A stretch of 64,000 bases of DNA from Actinomadura graeca. Lineage in GTDB: Bacteria; Actinomycetota; Actinomycetes; Streptosporangiales; Streptosporangiaceae. Positions 34,719-43,507 of the stretch are shown here, in pieces; position 1 is the first letter of the stretch; each line of letters opens with the position of its first letter. The translations under genes and the position numbers were made by a program. The DNA lies in assembly GCF_019175365.1 (NCBI RefSeq), contig NZ_CP059572.1:248001-312000 (forward strand), written 5' to 3'. Below the pieces are notes generated by a model. It was not told where the DNA came from. It was given only the letters and a program-made list of their open reading frames with translations, and made no database searches.

Positions 34719-35564
34719 TCAATCGGCGGGCAGCGGCCAGCCGTCCATCGCGTGGCCGGGATGTTCGCGCAGGAACCGCCGCCGGACCTCGACGTACCGG
34801 GTCGGCGTGAGCCCGGTGAACGCCCGGAACTCGTGGCCGAAGTGGGCCTGGTCGAAGTAGCCCGCGCCACCGGCGAGGTCGCCCCAGTCGATCGGCCCGG
34901 CGGGGTCGATCGCGAACACGGTGGCGGCGAAGCGGTAGGTGCGGGCCAGCCGCTTCGGCGTGACGCCGATGAGCTGCTTGAACCGCTGCGCCAGATGGGT
35001 GCTGCTGACACCGGCCGCCACGCTCAGGTCGCCGATCGCCACCGCCCCGCTGGTCGCCGCGATGACGCTGCTCGTGTGGCGGACCAGCCCCAGCCCGGCG
35101 GTCTCTCGCAGCCGTCGCATCAGCTCGTCCTCAAGCAGCGTCAGCATCTCGTGCGGTCCGTCCGCCGCTGCCAGCCGCTCTCGCAGCTCGGCGATGGCGG
35201 ATCGGCCCCAGACCTGCTCCACCGTCACCGGCCGGTCACGCAGCTCGGCCGCGGGCATCGGGAGGAACGGCGCCGGCCCCCACGGCTTGAAGTGCACGCC
35301 GACGGACCGGGTGGGGAGGGGGTAGCCGAACTCGAACGCGCGGGTGGGCGTGGTGATCACGCAGCCGTCGGCGTACTCGGCCGTCTCGATGTCGGTGCCG
35401 GCGCGGATGTGGAACGGCGCCCCGAGGTTGACGATGAGCAACGCCGCCGGCATCGGCGGCAGCGTCAGCCGGGCGTACGGCGGCGCGCCCTCCAGGTAGT
35501 AGAGGTCGTCGATCAGCGCGTCCAGCGGCGGCCGCGGCACTCTGGACACGTACTCCACCCGCAC
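34719..35564 (-). CDS. AraC-family transcriptional regulator
   Basis: A regulator of about 281 residues. The C-terminal AraC double HTH is present: AIGDLSVAAGVSSTHLAQRF, KQLIGVTPKRLARTYRF, then FDQAHFGHEFRAFTGLTPTR with the family's F-x-x-x-F-R-x-x-x-G-x-T-P-x-x-Y/R-Y end. The N-terminal half resembles the DUF6597-type sensing domain (LDALIDDLYYLEG). GTG 35564 gives VRVEYVSRV and no strong ribosome binding site, so the start is uncertain. It lies upstream of the RibD-like gene in the same direction, 64 bases away. Confidence 0.85.
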   Translation of the reverse strand: MRVEYVSRVPRPPLDALIDDLYYLEGAPPYARLTLPPMPAALLIVNLGAPFHIRAGTDIETAEYADGCVITTPTRAFEFGYPLPTRSVGVHFKPWGPAPFLPMPAAELRDRPVTVEQVWGRSAIAELRERLAAADGPHEMLTLLEDELMRRLRETAGLGLVRHTSSVIAATSGAVAIGDLSVAAGVSSTHLAQRFKQLIGVTPKRLARTYRFAATVFAIDPAGPIDWGDLAGGAGYFDQAHFGHEFRAFTGLTPTRYVEVRRRFLREHPGHAMDGWPLPAD

Positions 35565-35919
35565 AGTATCGCCGACGCCCCGCCGGCATCGCGCGCCGGG
35601 GATTGTGCAGCCGTCGGTCACCTTGAAGCGCGGGCAGGCTCGTACGCCGACCAGCTCGGTTCGGTTGCTGCCTCTCGCGGCTCGGCCGCAGGGGCATGGG
35701 CGGAGGCCGGTGTCGAGTTCGGCGCGGGTGAGGGCGTAGCGGCCGGAGGCAGTTGGGTCGTGGCAGACCGCGGAGAGCCGGGCGCATGTGTTGTCGGTGG
35801 CGGGTACCCGGTGGAGCGGATCTGCTTGATGGTGACGTCCAGGTCGAAGGTGTCCGGCGTCGCCGAGTTCGGTGGGTAGGCTGCTCGTCCTGATCATCCT
35901 GGCTCGCTGAGGTGAATGC
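35565..35919. other. 355-base intergenic region without a supported gene
   Basis: Several frames are open, but none looks like a complete protein and none has a ribosome binding site. On the minus strand, a Cys-rich stretch (TDNTCARLSAVC and RPCPCGRAARG) and an FDLDV element at 35834-35848 are visible but lie in different frames with no start codon. This may be decayed sequence. Confidence 0.5.
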
Positions 35920-37032
35920 ATGGGCAGGCCGCCACCGCCATCTGAAGGGGAACGGACGGGCGGAGCTCCCGTCCAGATCGGCGCCCTGGTTCCGTTGAGC
36001 CCGCCCGGCTGGGTCGAGGCGGGGCGGCACTTGCTCGCTGGACTTGAGTTGGGGGTCCGCGAGGTCAATGCCGCCGGGGGGATCACCGGGAGGCCGCTTG
36101 AGCTGGTGGTCCGGGACACCGCGGCCGATCCCCGCAAGGCGGAGGCGGCCGTGGACGAGTTGGGCCGCCTGGGCGTGGCAGCGTTGGTGGGGGAGTATCA
36201 CAGCGTCGTCGCTCGCGCTGCTGCTGCCAAGGCCGATGCCCTCGGTGTGCCGTTCCTGTGCTCGTCGGCGGTTCTCGACGCGCTTACCGACGAGCCGACG
36301 GAATGGGTCGCGCGCCTGGCTCCGGCGCAGTCGCACGGCTGGCGGATCTACGCCGACTTCCTCCTCGGTGCGGGCCACAGCCGCATCGCCGTAGCAGCTC
36401 AGTCGAGTGTCTATTGGACGTCTGGGATCGGCATCCTGCGGGACCATCTGGCTTCACGCGGTGGCACGCTCATCGAACTCGATATGGGCGCGCTCGCTCC
36501 CGCGGCCGTGTGCGACGAACTCGTCGACCATCGTGTGACCGCCCTTCTTCTTCTCACCGGGTATCCGGAGCCGGCGGTGTCGATCGTCCGGTCCGTCCGC
36601 GGTGACCGGCGCCTTGGCGAGATCATGATCGGTGCTCCGGCCGGGCAGCCGGAGTTCGCCGAATGGAAGGCGTTGCTGGGCGACGGCAGTGCCGCGATCC
36701 CATTTCTGCGCTATCTGCCCGAGCGCTTCAGCCCGCTCGGCGCGCGAGTCGAGGCGGCTCTGCGTGAGCGGCTGGCCGAAGCGCCTTCCTTCGTCGCTTT
36801 CGAGGGCTACGACGCAGTCGCCGTACTTGCGGAGGTGCTGCGTTCTCACGGCGCGGACCGGGAGCGCATCGCCGGATCCTGGCCGCGTGTTTCCGTCGAG
36901 GGCACGCGCGGGCGGATCCGGTTCTCCCGCGCGCCGGGCGTCAACGTCTGGCAATGGGCTTGGGCGCCGGTGCAGGTTGTTGATCGGGATCCGGCGGAAC
37001 CCGAACGCTTTCGGGTCCTCGGCGCGGGCTGA
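35920..37032 (+). CDS. Leu/Ile/Val-binding-type periplasmic-binding-fold protein without export signal
   Basis: A 370-residue protein with the type I periplasmic-binding fold of LivK/AmiC proteins. It has QIGALVPLSPPGWVEAGRHL, NAAGGITGRPLELVVRDTAA, ALVGEYHSVVARAAAAKADA and the C-terminal FVAFEGYDAVAVLAEVLRSH. The N-terminus is short, polar and Pro-rich with no hydrophobic signal or lipobox, so it looks cytoplasmic. No ABC permease genes are near. It could therefore be a sensor-like ligand-binding protein, as AmiC is. The ATG start has only a weak GAGGTG upstream. The ligand is unknown. Confidence 0.75.
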   Translation: MGRPPPPSEGERTGGAPVQIGALVPLSPPGWVEAGRHLLAGLELGVREVNAAGGITGRPLELVVRDTAADPRKAEAAVDELGRLGVAALVGEYHSVVARAAAAKADALGVPFLCSSAVLDALTDEPTEWVARLAPAQSHGWRIYADFLLGAGHSRIAVAAQSSVYWTSGIGILRDHLASRGGTLIELDMGALAPAAVCDELVDHRVTALLLLTGYPEPAVSIVRSVRGDRRLGEIMIGAPAGQPEFAEWKALLGDGSAAIPFLRYLPERFSPLGARVEAALRERLAEAPSFVAFEGYDAVAVLAEVLRSHGADRERIAGSWPRVSVEGTRGRIRFSRAPGVNVWQWAWAPVQVVDRDPAEPERFRVLGAG

Positions 37033-37082
37033 GACGGCACGGAGGCCGGCTGGCTGCGGCCTGTTCGAGGTTCGCGATCGCG

Positions 37083-38228
37083 CTATTCCTCGGGGGAGCG
37101 GGGCACGGCGAGTTCCGCTGTCACGGCGCGCTCGCGTTGGGCGGCGGCTTCGGCGCGTGCGGCGTCTCGCTCTCGGGCGAGTTCGGTGTTGCGTGCCTGC
37201 TCGGCGCGCAGGTCCAGGCGGGCCTCGGCGAGCTCCTCGCGGAGCCGTTCGGTCAGCGCGCGTGTCTCGGCGGCTTCCGCGCGTGCGGCTTCGGCTTGGG
37301 CGCGGGCCTGGTGGGCTTCGGTGCGTGCTTGTTCGGTGTCGGCGCGGGCGCTGTCGCGGGCTTCGACGGCTTCGGCGCGCGCCTGCTCGGCCGTGAATGC
37401 GCGGTGTTCGGCCCTGTCGCGGGCTTCTTCGGCGGCCTGGGCCCGTGCCTGCTCGGCGGCGCGTTCGCGTTCGGCGTGGGCTTCGGCTTCGCGCGCCTGT
37501 GCCGTCTCGGTCCTGGCTTCGGACGCGTCGCGGGCGGCGGCGTCGGCGGTGCGGCGGGCCTCGTCGGCCTGCGTGCGCGCCTCGTGGGCGTCCAGGCGGG
37601 CCTGCTCCGCTTGGGCGCGGGCGTCGGCGACGGCGCGTTCGGATGCCAGGCGGGCCTGGTGGACGAGCTGGTCGGCCTCGGCGCGGACGGCTTCCACCGT
37701 GCGTTCGGCCTCGTCCTGCGCCGACCGGATGGCGGCCTCCGCCTCGGCGCGGGCCTGCGCGGCCGCCTCGACGGCGTCGTCGCGCTCGTGTTCTGCCTGC
37801 TGCGCGCGCTGCCTGGCCGTCTGGGCGCGCTCCCTCTGCTTCTTCGCGGCCTCTTCGGCGCTCGCCGCGCGGGTGGTGGCGTCCTCGCGTTCGGCCAGGG
37901 CCGCCGCCACCGTGGCCTCGGCCTCGGCTCGGACGGCGCTGATCCGCGCCTCGACGCCGCGCGGCGACAGTTCGGACTCCAGCGCCTGCGCCAGGGGGGC
38001 GAGGGCCGAGGTAAGGCCCTGCTCCATGCGCTCGTAGAGGTCCTCGGCGCGTGCCAGGGCGCCCTCAAGGCCGGGGGTTCCGCGCCGTAGCTCGCGCTCG
38101 CGTTTGGCCCGTGCCTGGCAGTCGCCCTGGAGGCAGTACTCGCGCGGACGGCCGCGTCCCTCACGCTGCGGGACGGGCCGCCCGCAGTAGCGGCAGGCGC
38201 GTCCGTCCACGGTCATCGTTTCACTCAC
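37083..38228 (-). CDS. Zinc-knuckle plus long Ala-rich coiled-coil protein
   Basis: A 381-residue protein. The N-terminus has four Cys (C12, C15, C32, C37) in CRYCGRP and EYCLQGDCQARAK, which probably bind zinc. From about residue 60 to 370 the chain is a near-continuous Ala/Glu/Arg heptad coiled coil, resembling KfrA-type plasmid proteins in composition. The repetitive GCG/GCC codons open many false reading frames on the other strand. It is divergent from a tyrosine recombinase gene across a 119-base AT-rich promoter region, and similar pairs occur in actinomycetes. A DNA-linked structural role is inferred only from this. Confidence 0.75.
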   Translation of the reverse strand: MSETMTVDGRACRYCGRPVPQREGRGRPREYCLQGDCQARAKRERELRRGTPGLEGALARAEDLYERMEQGLTSALAPLAQALESELSPRGVEARISAVRAEAEATVAAALAEREDATTRAASAEEAAKKQRERAQTARQRAQQAEHERDDAVEAAAQARAEAEAAIRSAQDEAERTVEAVRAEADQLVHQARLASERAVADARAQAEQARLDAHEARTQADEARRTADAAARDASEARTETAQAREAEAHAERERAAEQARAQAAEEARDRAEHRAFTAEQARAEAVEARDSARADTEQARTEAHQARAQAEAARAEAAETRALTERLREELAEARLDLRAEQARNTELARERDAARAEAAAQRERAVTAELAVPRSPEE

Positions 38229-38347
38229 CCGGCCATCTTAGAATTTCTAGATTTCTATTTCCAGCAAATAAGAAGCTCCAGAAAACATGGCGCACTGACT
38301 GACGACAATGTTCGTTCTCAGAAGTTGGAACCGCTAGGCTGCCGTGC
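38229..38347. promoter_or_regulatory. AT-rich divergent promoter region
   Basis: This 119-base stretch is much richer in A and T than its surroundings. It contains TAGAA-T-TTCTA (38239-38249), overlapping repeats of TTTCTA, and several A/T runs. It separates the divergent coiled-coil and recombinase genes and probably carries both promoters and their operator. Confidence 0.6.
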
Positions 38348-39358
38348 ATGACCGTCCTGGAGCCGCGGAGGGCCGGACTCGCCGAGAGGGCACCGGCGGC
38401 GCGGAACGCGTTCCTGGTGTACGTCGCGTCGCTGGAGAGCCCGCGGTCGCGGCGGGCCATGGGGGCCTGCCTGCACCGTCTCGCGGCGATGCTGCACGTG
38501 GCGGCGGGACGGGAGGCCGGCGCGGCGCCGGGGGAGGCGTTCCCCTGGGGCGAGGTGCGGGCCGAGCACACCGCAGCGCTGCGGGCGCTGATCGGGGCCC
38601 AGACGCTGGACGGTCCCGACGGCGAGCCGGCGCCGTGGTCGCCCGCCTACCGGAACCTGCACCTGTCGGCCCTGCGCGGCGTGCTGCGGACGGCGTGGCG
38701 GCTGGGGGAGATGTCCACCGACGACTACCAGCGCGCCAAGGCGGTGGCCAACTTCCGGGGGACGCGGCTGCCCGCGGGGCGGAGCGTCCACGCGGCCGAG
38801 TTCACCGCGCTGCTGCGCGCCTGCGCCGCCGACCGGTCCCCCGCCGGGGTGCGGGACGCGGCGCTGCTCGCCGTCCTCTACACGACCGGTGCCCGCCGTT
38901 CGGAGGTCGCGGGCCTGCGCCGGGAGGACTACGACCCGGGGGAGCGGTCGCTGCGGATCGTCGGGAAGGGCGACAAGGAACGGCTGGAGTACGTGCACGA
39001 GGGGGCGGCGGCGCTGCTCGGGGCGTGGCTCGCCCTCGACGGGAGGGCGTCCGGGCCGCTGTTCAAGCCCGTGCACCGGGCCGGCGCGGTCCAGCACCGT
39101 CCCATGACGGACGCGGCCGTGCGGAACGCGGTCGTCAAGCGCCGCACGGAGGCGGGCCTGCCGCCGATGACGCCGCACGACTTCCGGCGCACGTTCATCG
39201 GCGACCTCCTCGACCAGGGCGTCGACCTTGCCACCGTGCAGCAGCTCGTGGGGCACGCCTCCCCGGCGACGACCGCCCGCTACGACCGCCGTCCCGGGCG
39301 GCGGCGGCGCGGCGCGGTCGACAAGCTGCCGTTCCCGTCGCCGGAGGACCTGCGGTGA
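38348..39358 (+). CDS. Tyrosine recombinase (site-specific integrase)
   Basis: A 336-residue phage-integrase-family protein. The N-terminal SAM-like core-binding domain covers about residues 1-150. The catalytic set is present: Arg in TTGARRSEVAGL near residue 182, Lys in GKGDKERL, H-x-x-R in TPHDFRRTF near 277-280, His in LVGHASPATTARY near 302 and nucleophile Tyr in ARYDRRPGRR near 312. All five are in the standard order, so it should be active. No excisionase, phage gene or att duplication is visible nearby. It is paired divergently with a zinc/coiled-coil protein instead. Confidence 0.9.
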   Translation: MTVLEPRRAGLAERAPAARNAFLVYVASLESPRSRRAMGACLHRLAAMLHVAAGREAGAAPGEAFPWGEVRAEHTAALRALIGAQTLDGPDGEPAPWSPAYRNLHLSALRGVLRTAWRLGEMSTDDYQRAKAVANFRGTRLPAGRSVHAAEFTALLRACAADRSPAGVRDAALLAVLYTTGARRSEVAGLRREDYDPGERSLRIVGKGDKERLEYVHEGAAALLGAWLALDGRASGPLFKPVHRAGAVQHRPMTDAAVRNAVVKRRTEAGLPPMTPHDFRRTFIGDLLDQGVDLATVQQLVGHASPATTARYDRRPGRRRRGAVDKLPFPSPEDLR

Positions 39359-39362
39359 TCCG

Positions 39363-40544
39363 TCAGGGGAACGCGTGGCGCCGCGCCGCGACCACCACGG
39401 CCAGTGACGCGGCGACGAGCGGAAGGGCCGCCCAGGGCAGGACGCCGGGCCCCGCCCCCTCCAGCAGGACGCCGCCGAGGAGCGAGCCGCCCGCGATCCC
39501 GGCGTTGTAGACGGTCGTCTGCATGGACGTCGCGACGTCGGCGTCGGCGGGTCCCGAGGCGTTCACCAGCGCGGTCTGGATCAGCGTCGGCGCGCCGCCG
39601 AACGCCACGCCCCACACCGCGACGGCGGCCGGCAGGACGGCGGGGACGTCACCGGCCAGCCCCAGGACGAGCATGGCGGCCGCGAGCAGGAGCAGCGCGC
39701 CCACCAGCGTCGCCCGGAGGAACCGGTCGATGAGGACGCCGGTCAGCCATATCCCCGCGACCGTCGACAGCCCGAAGACCAGCAGGACGAGCCCCGTGCG
39801 CCCGAAGCCGGTTCGTTCGGTGAACGGCGCCACGTAGGTGTACATGGCCTGGTGGCCCAGAAGCAGGAGAAGGGTGACCGACAGGACGGCGAGGATGCCC
39901 GGGAGCGCGGCGATGCGGCCCAGCGGCGTCCGTTCGGCGGGCGGTTCGCCCGGGAAGTTCGGGACCTTCCAGCGCGTCCAGGCGGCGAGCACGATCCCGA
40001 GCGCGGCCAGCAGCCCGAAGGCGGCGCGCCAGCCGAGAGCGGACGCCACGGCCGTCCCGGCGGGGATGCCCAGGGAGAGCGCCACGGTGATGCCCGCCAG
40101 CACCACGGCGATGGCGCGGCCGCGCCGCTCGGCGGGGACCATCCGCGCCGCGTACCCGACGAGCATCGCCCAGAGCGTCCCGCCCATGACGCCGGCCAGC
40201 AGCCGGGCGGCGAACGTGAGCGGGTACGACGAGGACGCGGCGGTCACGGCGTTGCACACCGCGAACCCGAGGAGCGCGCCGATCAGCACCGGGCGGCGGG
40301 ACAGCCCGCGCAGCGCCGCGGTGACGGGGATCGCGGCGGCGAACGACGCGGCCGCGTAGCCGGTGACCAGGAAGCCGATCCGCCCTTCCGGAACGTCCAG
40401 GGCCCCGCCCATCGGCGGCAGCAGCCCGGCCGGGAGCAGCTCGGTCATGACCGCGGTGAACGCCGCGGTGAACAGGGCCATGAGCCCGGGCCACGGCATC
40501 GCCGCCGGGCCGGTGGAGCGGCCCGCCGCCGCGACGGTCGACAT
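39363..40544 (-). CDS. MFS transporter (AraJ/DHA1-like)
   Basis: A 393-residue, 12-helix MFS protein. It has the DHA1 opening FTAVMTELLPAGLLPPMGGA, signature loop AALRGLSRRPVLIGALLG and antiporter motif C-like AVALSLGIPAGTAVASALGW in helix 5. This points to drug or sugar efflux. ATG 40544 lacks a good ribosome binding site and lies 19 bases downstream of a perfect dyad, so the transcript may be nearly leaderless. The DUF5937-like regulator gene is next upstream on the same strand. Confidence 0.85.
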   Translation of the reverse strand: MSTVAAAGRSTGPAAMPWPGLMALFTAAFTAVMTELLPAGLLPPMGGALDVPEGRIGFLVTGYAAASFAAAIPVTAALRGLSRRPVLIGALLGFAVCNAVTAASSSYPLTFAARLLAGVMGGTLWAMLVGYAARMVPAERRGRAIAVVLAGITVALSLGIPAGTAVASALGWRAAFGLLAALGIVLAAWTRWKVPNFPGEPPAERTPLGRIAALPGILAVLSVTLLLLLGHQAMYTYVAPFTERTGFGRTGLVLLVFGLSTVAGIWLTGVLIDRFLRATLVGALLLLAAAMLVLGLAGDVPAVLPAAVAVWGVAFGGAPTLIQTALVNASGPADADVATSMQTTVYNAGIAGGSLLGGVLLEGAGPGVLPWAALPLVAASLAVVVAARRHAFP

Positions 40545-40562
40545 GCGGTCATGCTCGAACCT

Positions 40563-40577
40563 TCACACTTAGTGTGA
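40563..40577 (-). promoter_or_regulatory. Dyad operator before the MFS gene
   Basis: TCACACT-T-AGTGTGA is a perfect 7-bp dyad with a single central base. It lies 19 bases upstream of the MFS start at 40544 and could mask its promoter. Confidence 0.6.
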
Positions 40578-40643
40578 GGGCAAGAGTGATATGCGTCACC
40601 CAGACCGGCCCGCGCGGCGTGCCGCCCGTCCTGCCGCCGCAGG

Positions 40644-41615
40644 TCAGCCGTCCCGCTGCGCCGCCACCAGCACCTCCCCGGCGGTCGTGCGGTAGTAGAG
40701 CACCGACCGCCCGGCCCGGCGCCTCTCGACCAGGCGCGCGTCGAGCAGCACCTTCAGGTGGCGGCCCACCGACCCGAGGCCCTGGCCGGTCAGCGCGACC
40801 AGCTGCGTGGTGCTCATGGGCGTCTCCAGCAGGACGAGCACGCCCGCCCGCGCGGGCCCTAGGAGCCTGCCGAGCCCCTCCGGTGCGGGGGCGCCCGCGC
40901 CGACGAGGGTGCCGGAGCACGGGTAGACGAGGGCGAACCGCCGCCGGGTCTCGTCCCAGGAGACCCACGCATGACGCGGCGTGACCGGAACGAACATCAG
41001 CCGCGCCCCTGAGACCCGCCGCGGCGGGTAGTCATGGGTGTTGATCTGCAGGCGGCTGCCGCCGAGCCACCGCATGCCGGGCCGCAGCCCGTCCAGGGCC
41101 TCGGCCCAGCCGCCCCGGCTCAGCTGCGCGGTCCGCGCGACGACGTCCGCCTCCATGATCCGGCGGCGCCGGGGCCAGTCGGGCAGGACGGCGTGCGTCC
41201 AGACCCACTCCAGCAGCCCTGCGGTCCGTTCGGGGAGGTCGTCGCGGTGCAGCTCGGCGGGCAGGGGACCGCCGAGGGAGACGGTGAGGTCGTCGCGGGC
41301 GGCGGCGGGCGGCGCCTCGCGGACGGCCCGTACCTCCTCGGTGAAGGTGGCCTCGCCCTCGTGGGCGGGCGTGGGCGTGAGGAAGTCCGCGTTCCAGGTG
41401 CGTCCCAGGGCGGACCGGACGGTCAGCGCGGTGATCGGATCGCCGGCCAGCCGCTTGCGGTAGGCCGGAAGGTGGACGTCGAGCCAGGCGCGCTCGGACG
41501 GATACGCCGCCGTCCCCCGCTCCAGCATCTTCAGCGCCGCGATGGCCTCGGCCAGCGGGGACACCAGGAACCGGCTCCCGGCGAGCGTGTCCGTGCTGAG
41601 ATCCCACCACCCCAT
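40644..41615 (-). CDS. ArsR-like winged-helix regulator with DUF5937-type N-terminus
   Basis: A 323-residue regulator. The C-terminal third is an ArsR-type winged helix: RAGVLVLLETPMSTTQLVAL, TGQGLGSVGRHLKVLLDARL and ERRRAGRSVLYYRTT. The N-terminal two thirds (SRFLVSPLAEAIAALKMLER and LDVHLPAYRKRL) resemble DUF5937 proteins, probably a sensing domain. It starts at ATG 41615. A perfect inverted repeat lies immediately upstream, between it and a divergent MFS gene, consistent with control of itself and the transporter. The DUF name is my best recall. Confidence 0.82.
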   Translation of the reverse strand: MGWWDLSTDTLAGSRFLVSPLAEAIAALKMLERGTAAYPSERAWLDVHLPAYRKRLAGDPITALTVRSALGRTWNADFLTPTPAHEGEATFTEEVRAVREAPPAAARDDLTVSLGGPLPAELHRDDLPERTAGLLEWVWTHAVLPDWPRRRRIMEADVVARTAQLSRGGWAEALDGLRPGMRWLGGSRLQINTHDYPPRRVSGARLMFVPVTPRHAWVSWDETRRRFALVYPCSGTLVGAGAPAPEGLGRLLGPARAGVLVLLETPMSTTQLVALTGQGLGSVGRHLKVLLDARLVERRRAGRSVLYYRTTAGEVLVAAQRDG

Positions 41616-41616
41616 G

Positions 41617-41636
41617 GTTTCGCACCCCCGCGAAAC
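41617..41636. promoter_or_regulatory. Inverted repeat between the DUF5937-like regulator and divergent MFS gene
   Basis: GTTTCGC (41617-41623) and GCGAAAC (41630-41636) are perfect arms with a 6-base spacer. The repeat abuts the regulator's ATG and lies 38 bases from the divergent MFS start. It is a likely autoregulatory operator. Confidence 0.65.
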
Positions 41637-41674
41637 TCTACCGGCCGCGCGGCGGTGCGCCGGAGACTCCGCCC

Positions 41675-42868
41675 ATGCGCACGTATCGGGAGCTCTTCCG
41701 GACGCCTGAGTTCACGCCCCTCTTCCTCACCTCCTCCGCGCAGGTCGCCGCGCAGACGGTGAGCGGGCTCGCCCTGGGCACGATGGTCTATTCCTCTACG
41801 GGCTCGCCGCTGCTGTCGTCGCTGGCGATGTTCGGGCCGTCCCTGGCGCAGCTGATCGGCGCGACGACGCTGCTGGCGGCAGCCGACCGGCTCCCGCCGA
41901 GGGCGGCGCTGAGCGGTCTGGCGCTGCTGTTCGGCCTCGGAACGGCGGCGCAGGCCGTCCCGGGTATGCCGGTGTGGGGGGTGTTCGCCGTCGTCCTGGC
42001 CCTCGGGGTGATGGCGTCCCTCGGCGGCGGCGTCCGGTACGGGCTGCTCAACGAGATGCTCGCGCGGGACGGCTACCTGCTGGGACGCTCGGTGCTCAAC
42101 ATGTCGACCGGCACCATGCAGATCGTCGGCTTCGCCCTCGGCGGCGTGCTGGTGGCGACCCTGTCGCCGCGCGGGACGCTGCTCGCGGGCGCGGGCCTGT
42201 ACCTGGTCGCCGCCGCGGTCGCCCGCCTGGGCCTAACCCCGCGCCCCCCGCGCGCCAGCGGGCGCTTGTCGGCGGCCGACACCTGGCGGAACAACGCGCG
42301 GTTGTGGTCGTCCAAGCCGCGCCGGTACGTCTACCTGGCGCTGTGGGTGCCGAACGGGCTGATCGTCGGCTGCGAATCCCTCTACGTCCCCTACGCACCC
42401 GACCATGCGGGAGTGCTGTTCGCGTTCGCGGCGTTCGGGATGCTGGCCGGCGACACCCTGACCGGACGGTTCGTCCCGCAGAGCTGGAGAAGGAGGCTCG
42501 ACGCCCCGCTGCGGCTCCTGCTGGCGGTCCCGCACCTGCTCTTCGTCCTCCGTCCCGCGCTCCCGGTCGCGGCCGCGGCCGTCACCCTCGCCACCGTGGG
42601 CTACGGGGCGACGCTGCTGCTCCAGGACAGGCTGATGGCCCTCACCCCCGACGAGCTCAGCGGGCACGCCCTCGGCCTCCACGGCTCCGGGATGCTCGCG
42701 ATGCAGGGTGTCAGCGCGGCCATCGCGGGCGCCGTGGCCGAGCTGACCTCGCCCTCGACGGCCATCACGGTGCTGGCGGCGGCGTCGGCCGCGGTCACCC
42801 TCGCCTTGGCCCCCGGGTTGCGCGACCGCCCCGCCGTCCCGTCGCCCGCCTACGAGCCCACCCCGTGA
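41675..42868 (+). CDS. MFS transporter
   Basis: A 397-residue, 12-helix MFS protein of the multidrug type. It begins MRTYRELFRTPEFTPLFLTS, a common opening in actinobacterial MFS pumps of this kind. Helices alternate regularly, and the central loop contains RASGRLSAADTWRNNARLW. The substrate is unknown. It is divergent from the DUF5937-like regulator, with a perfect dyad between them, and likely regulated by it. Confidence 0.85.
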   Translation: MRTYRELFRTPEFTPLFLTSSAQVAAQTVSGLALGTMVYSSTGSPLLSSLAMFGPSLAQLIGATTLLAAADRLPPRAALSGLALLFGLGTAAQAVPGMPVWGVFAVVLALGVMASLGGGVRYGLLNEMLARDGYLLGRSVLNMSTGTMQIVGFALGGVLVATLSPRGTLLAGAGLYLVAAAVARLGLTPRPPRASGRLSAADTWRNNARLWSSKPRRYVYLALWVPNGLIVGCESLYVPYAPDHAGVLFAFAAFGMLAGDTLTGRFVPQSWRRRLDAPLRLLLAVPHLLFVLRPALPVAAAAVTLATVGYGATLLLQDRLMALTPDELSGHALGLHGSGMLAMQGVSAAIAGAVAELTSPSTAITVLAAASAAVTLALAPGLRDRPAVPSPAYEPTP

Positions 42869-42999
42869 CCAGGCGAAGTGGTGTGGAGTGTTGACGCCTC
42901 GGCCAGGGCTCGACGTCAATCCGTTGATCTTGGGTGGGGGCGCTTCACCCGGCCACCGGCGAGACGGAGGAGGGGTTCAGGTGCGGTTCGGGCGCACGA

Positions 43000-43485
43000 T
43001 CAGGACGGGCCGCACACGCATCCGGCGTCGGCCTCGTCGGATGCGGCGCCGACGGCCGCCGGGGTGATGCTGGAGCAGCAGGTCTGCGGGAAACCTTCGG
43101 CGCTCTTGCCGAGGTTGTCGGCGTCGGCCTTCACCACGTACACCTCCCACGGCTCGGCGCCGGGGCCGGTCACCCACACTTTGTCCTGCAGGGCGTAGCA
43201 GCAGGAGGTGTCGTTCTCCTCGAATGTCGCCAGCCCGGCCTCGGCCAGGCGGGTCGTCGCCGCGCTCACCTGCCCGGTCGTCTCGACCTCCACCCCGAGG
43301 TGGTCCAGGCGGGTCGGCTCGCCGGGCTTGCCCTCGATGAGGACGAGCTTGAGCGGCGGCTCGGTGACGGCGAAGTTGGCGTAGCCGTCGCGGATCTTGG
43401 CCGGTCCGGCGCCGAACAGCTTGGAGTAGAAGGCGATCGAGCCTTCCAGATCGGCGACGGCCAGGGCGAGCTGGACACGGGACAT
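43000..43485 (-). CDS. arsI: ArsI-type C-As lyase (CadI/ArsI family VOC protein)
   Basis: A 161-residue VOC-fold dioxygenase of the ArsI group, which cleaves the carbon-arsenic bond of trivalent organoarsenicals such as methylarsenite. It has MSRVQLALAVADLEGSIAFY, metal-site candidates His62 and Glu114, and the vicinal Cys pair C95-C96 in NDTSCCYALQDKVWVTGPG that binds the arsenical. A further CC and a CVC near the C-terminus may add arsenic binding. GAGGAGGG precedes ATG 43485. It diverges from arsR-aqp-arsC-arsN across a large dyad, which confirms an arsenic role. Identification of ArsI over CadI rests on the Cys pair and the context. Confidence 0.9.
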   Translation of the reverse strand: MSRVQLALAVADLEGSIAFYSKLFGAGPAKIRDGYANFAVTEPPLKLVLIEGKPGEPTRLDHLGVEVETTGQVSAATTRLAEAGLATFEENDTSCCYALQDKVWVTGPGAEPWEVYVVKADADNLGKSAEGFPQTCCSSITPAAVGAASDEADAGCVCGPS

Positions 43486-43507
43486 CAGCGGTCCCTCCTC
43501 ACGATAA

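Noticed and set aside
35690-35870. FDLDV and Cys-rich TDNTC/AVC stretch on the minus strand, resembling an FxLD lanthipeptide precursor
   Set aside because: The leader-like and core-like parts lie in different frames, there is no start codon in the FDLDV frame, and no lanthipeptide synthetase is nearby.
37137-38090. Long Gly/Cys-rich plus-strand frames opposite the coiled-coil gene
   Set aside because: They arise from repeated GCG/GCC codons of the Ala-rich minus-strand protein and have no ribosome binding site or known domain.
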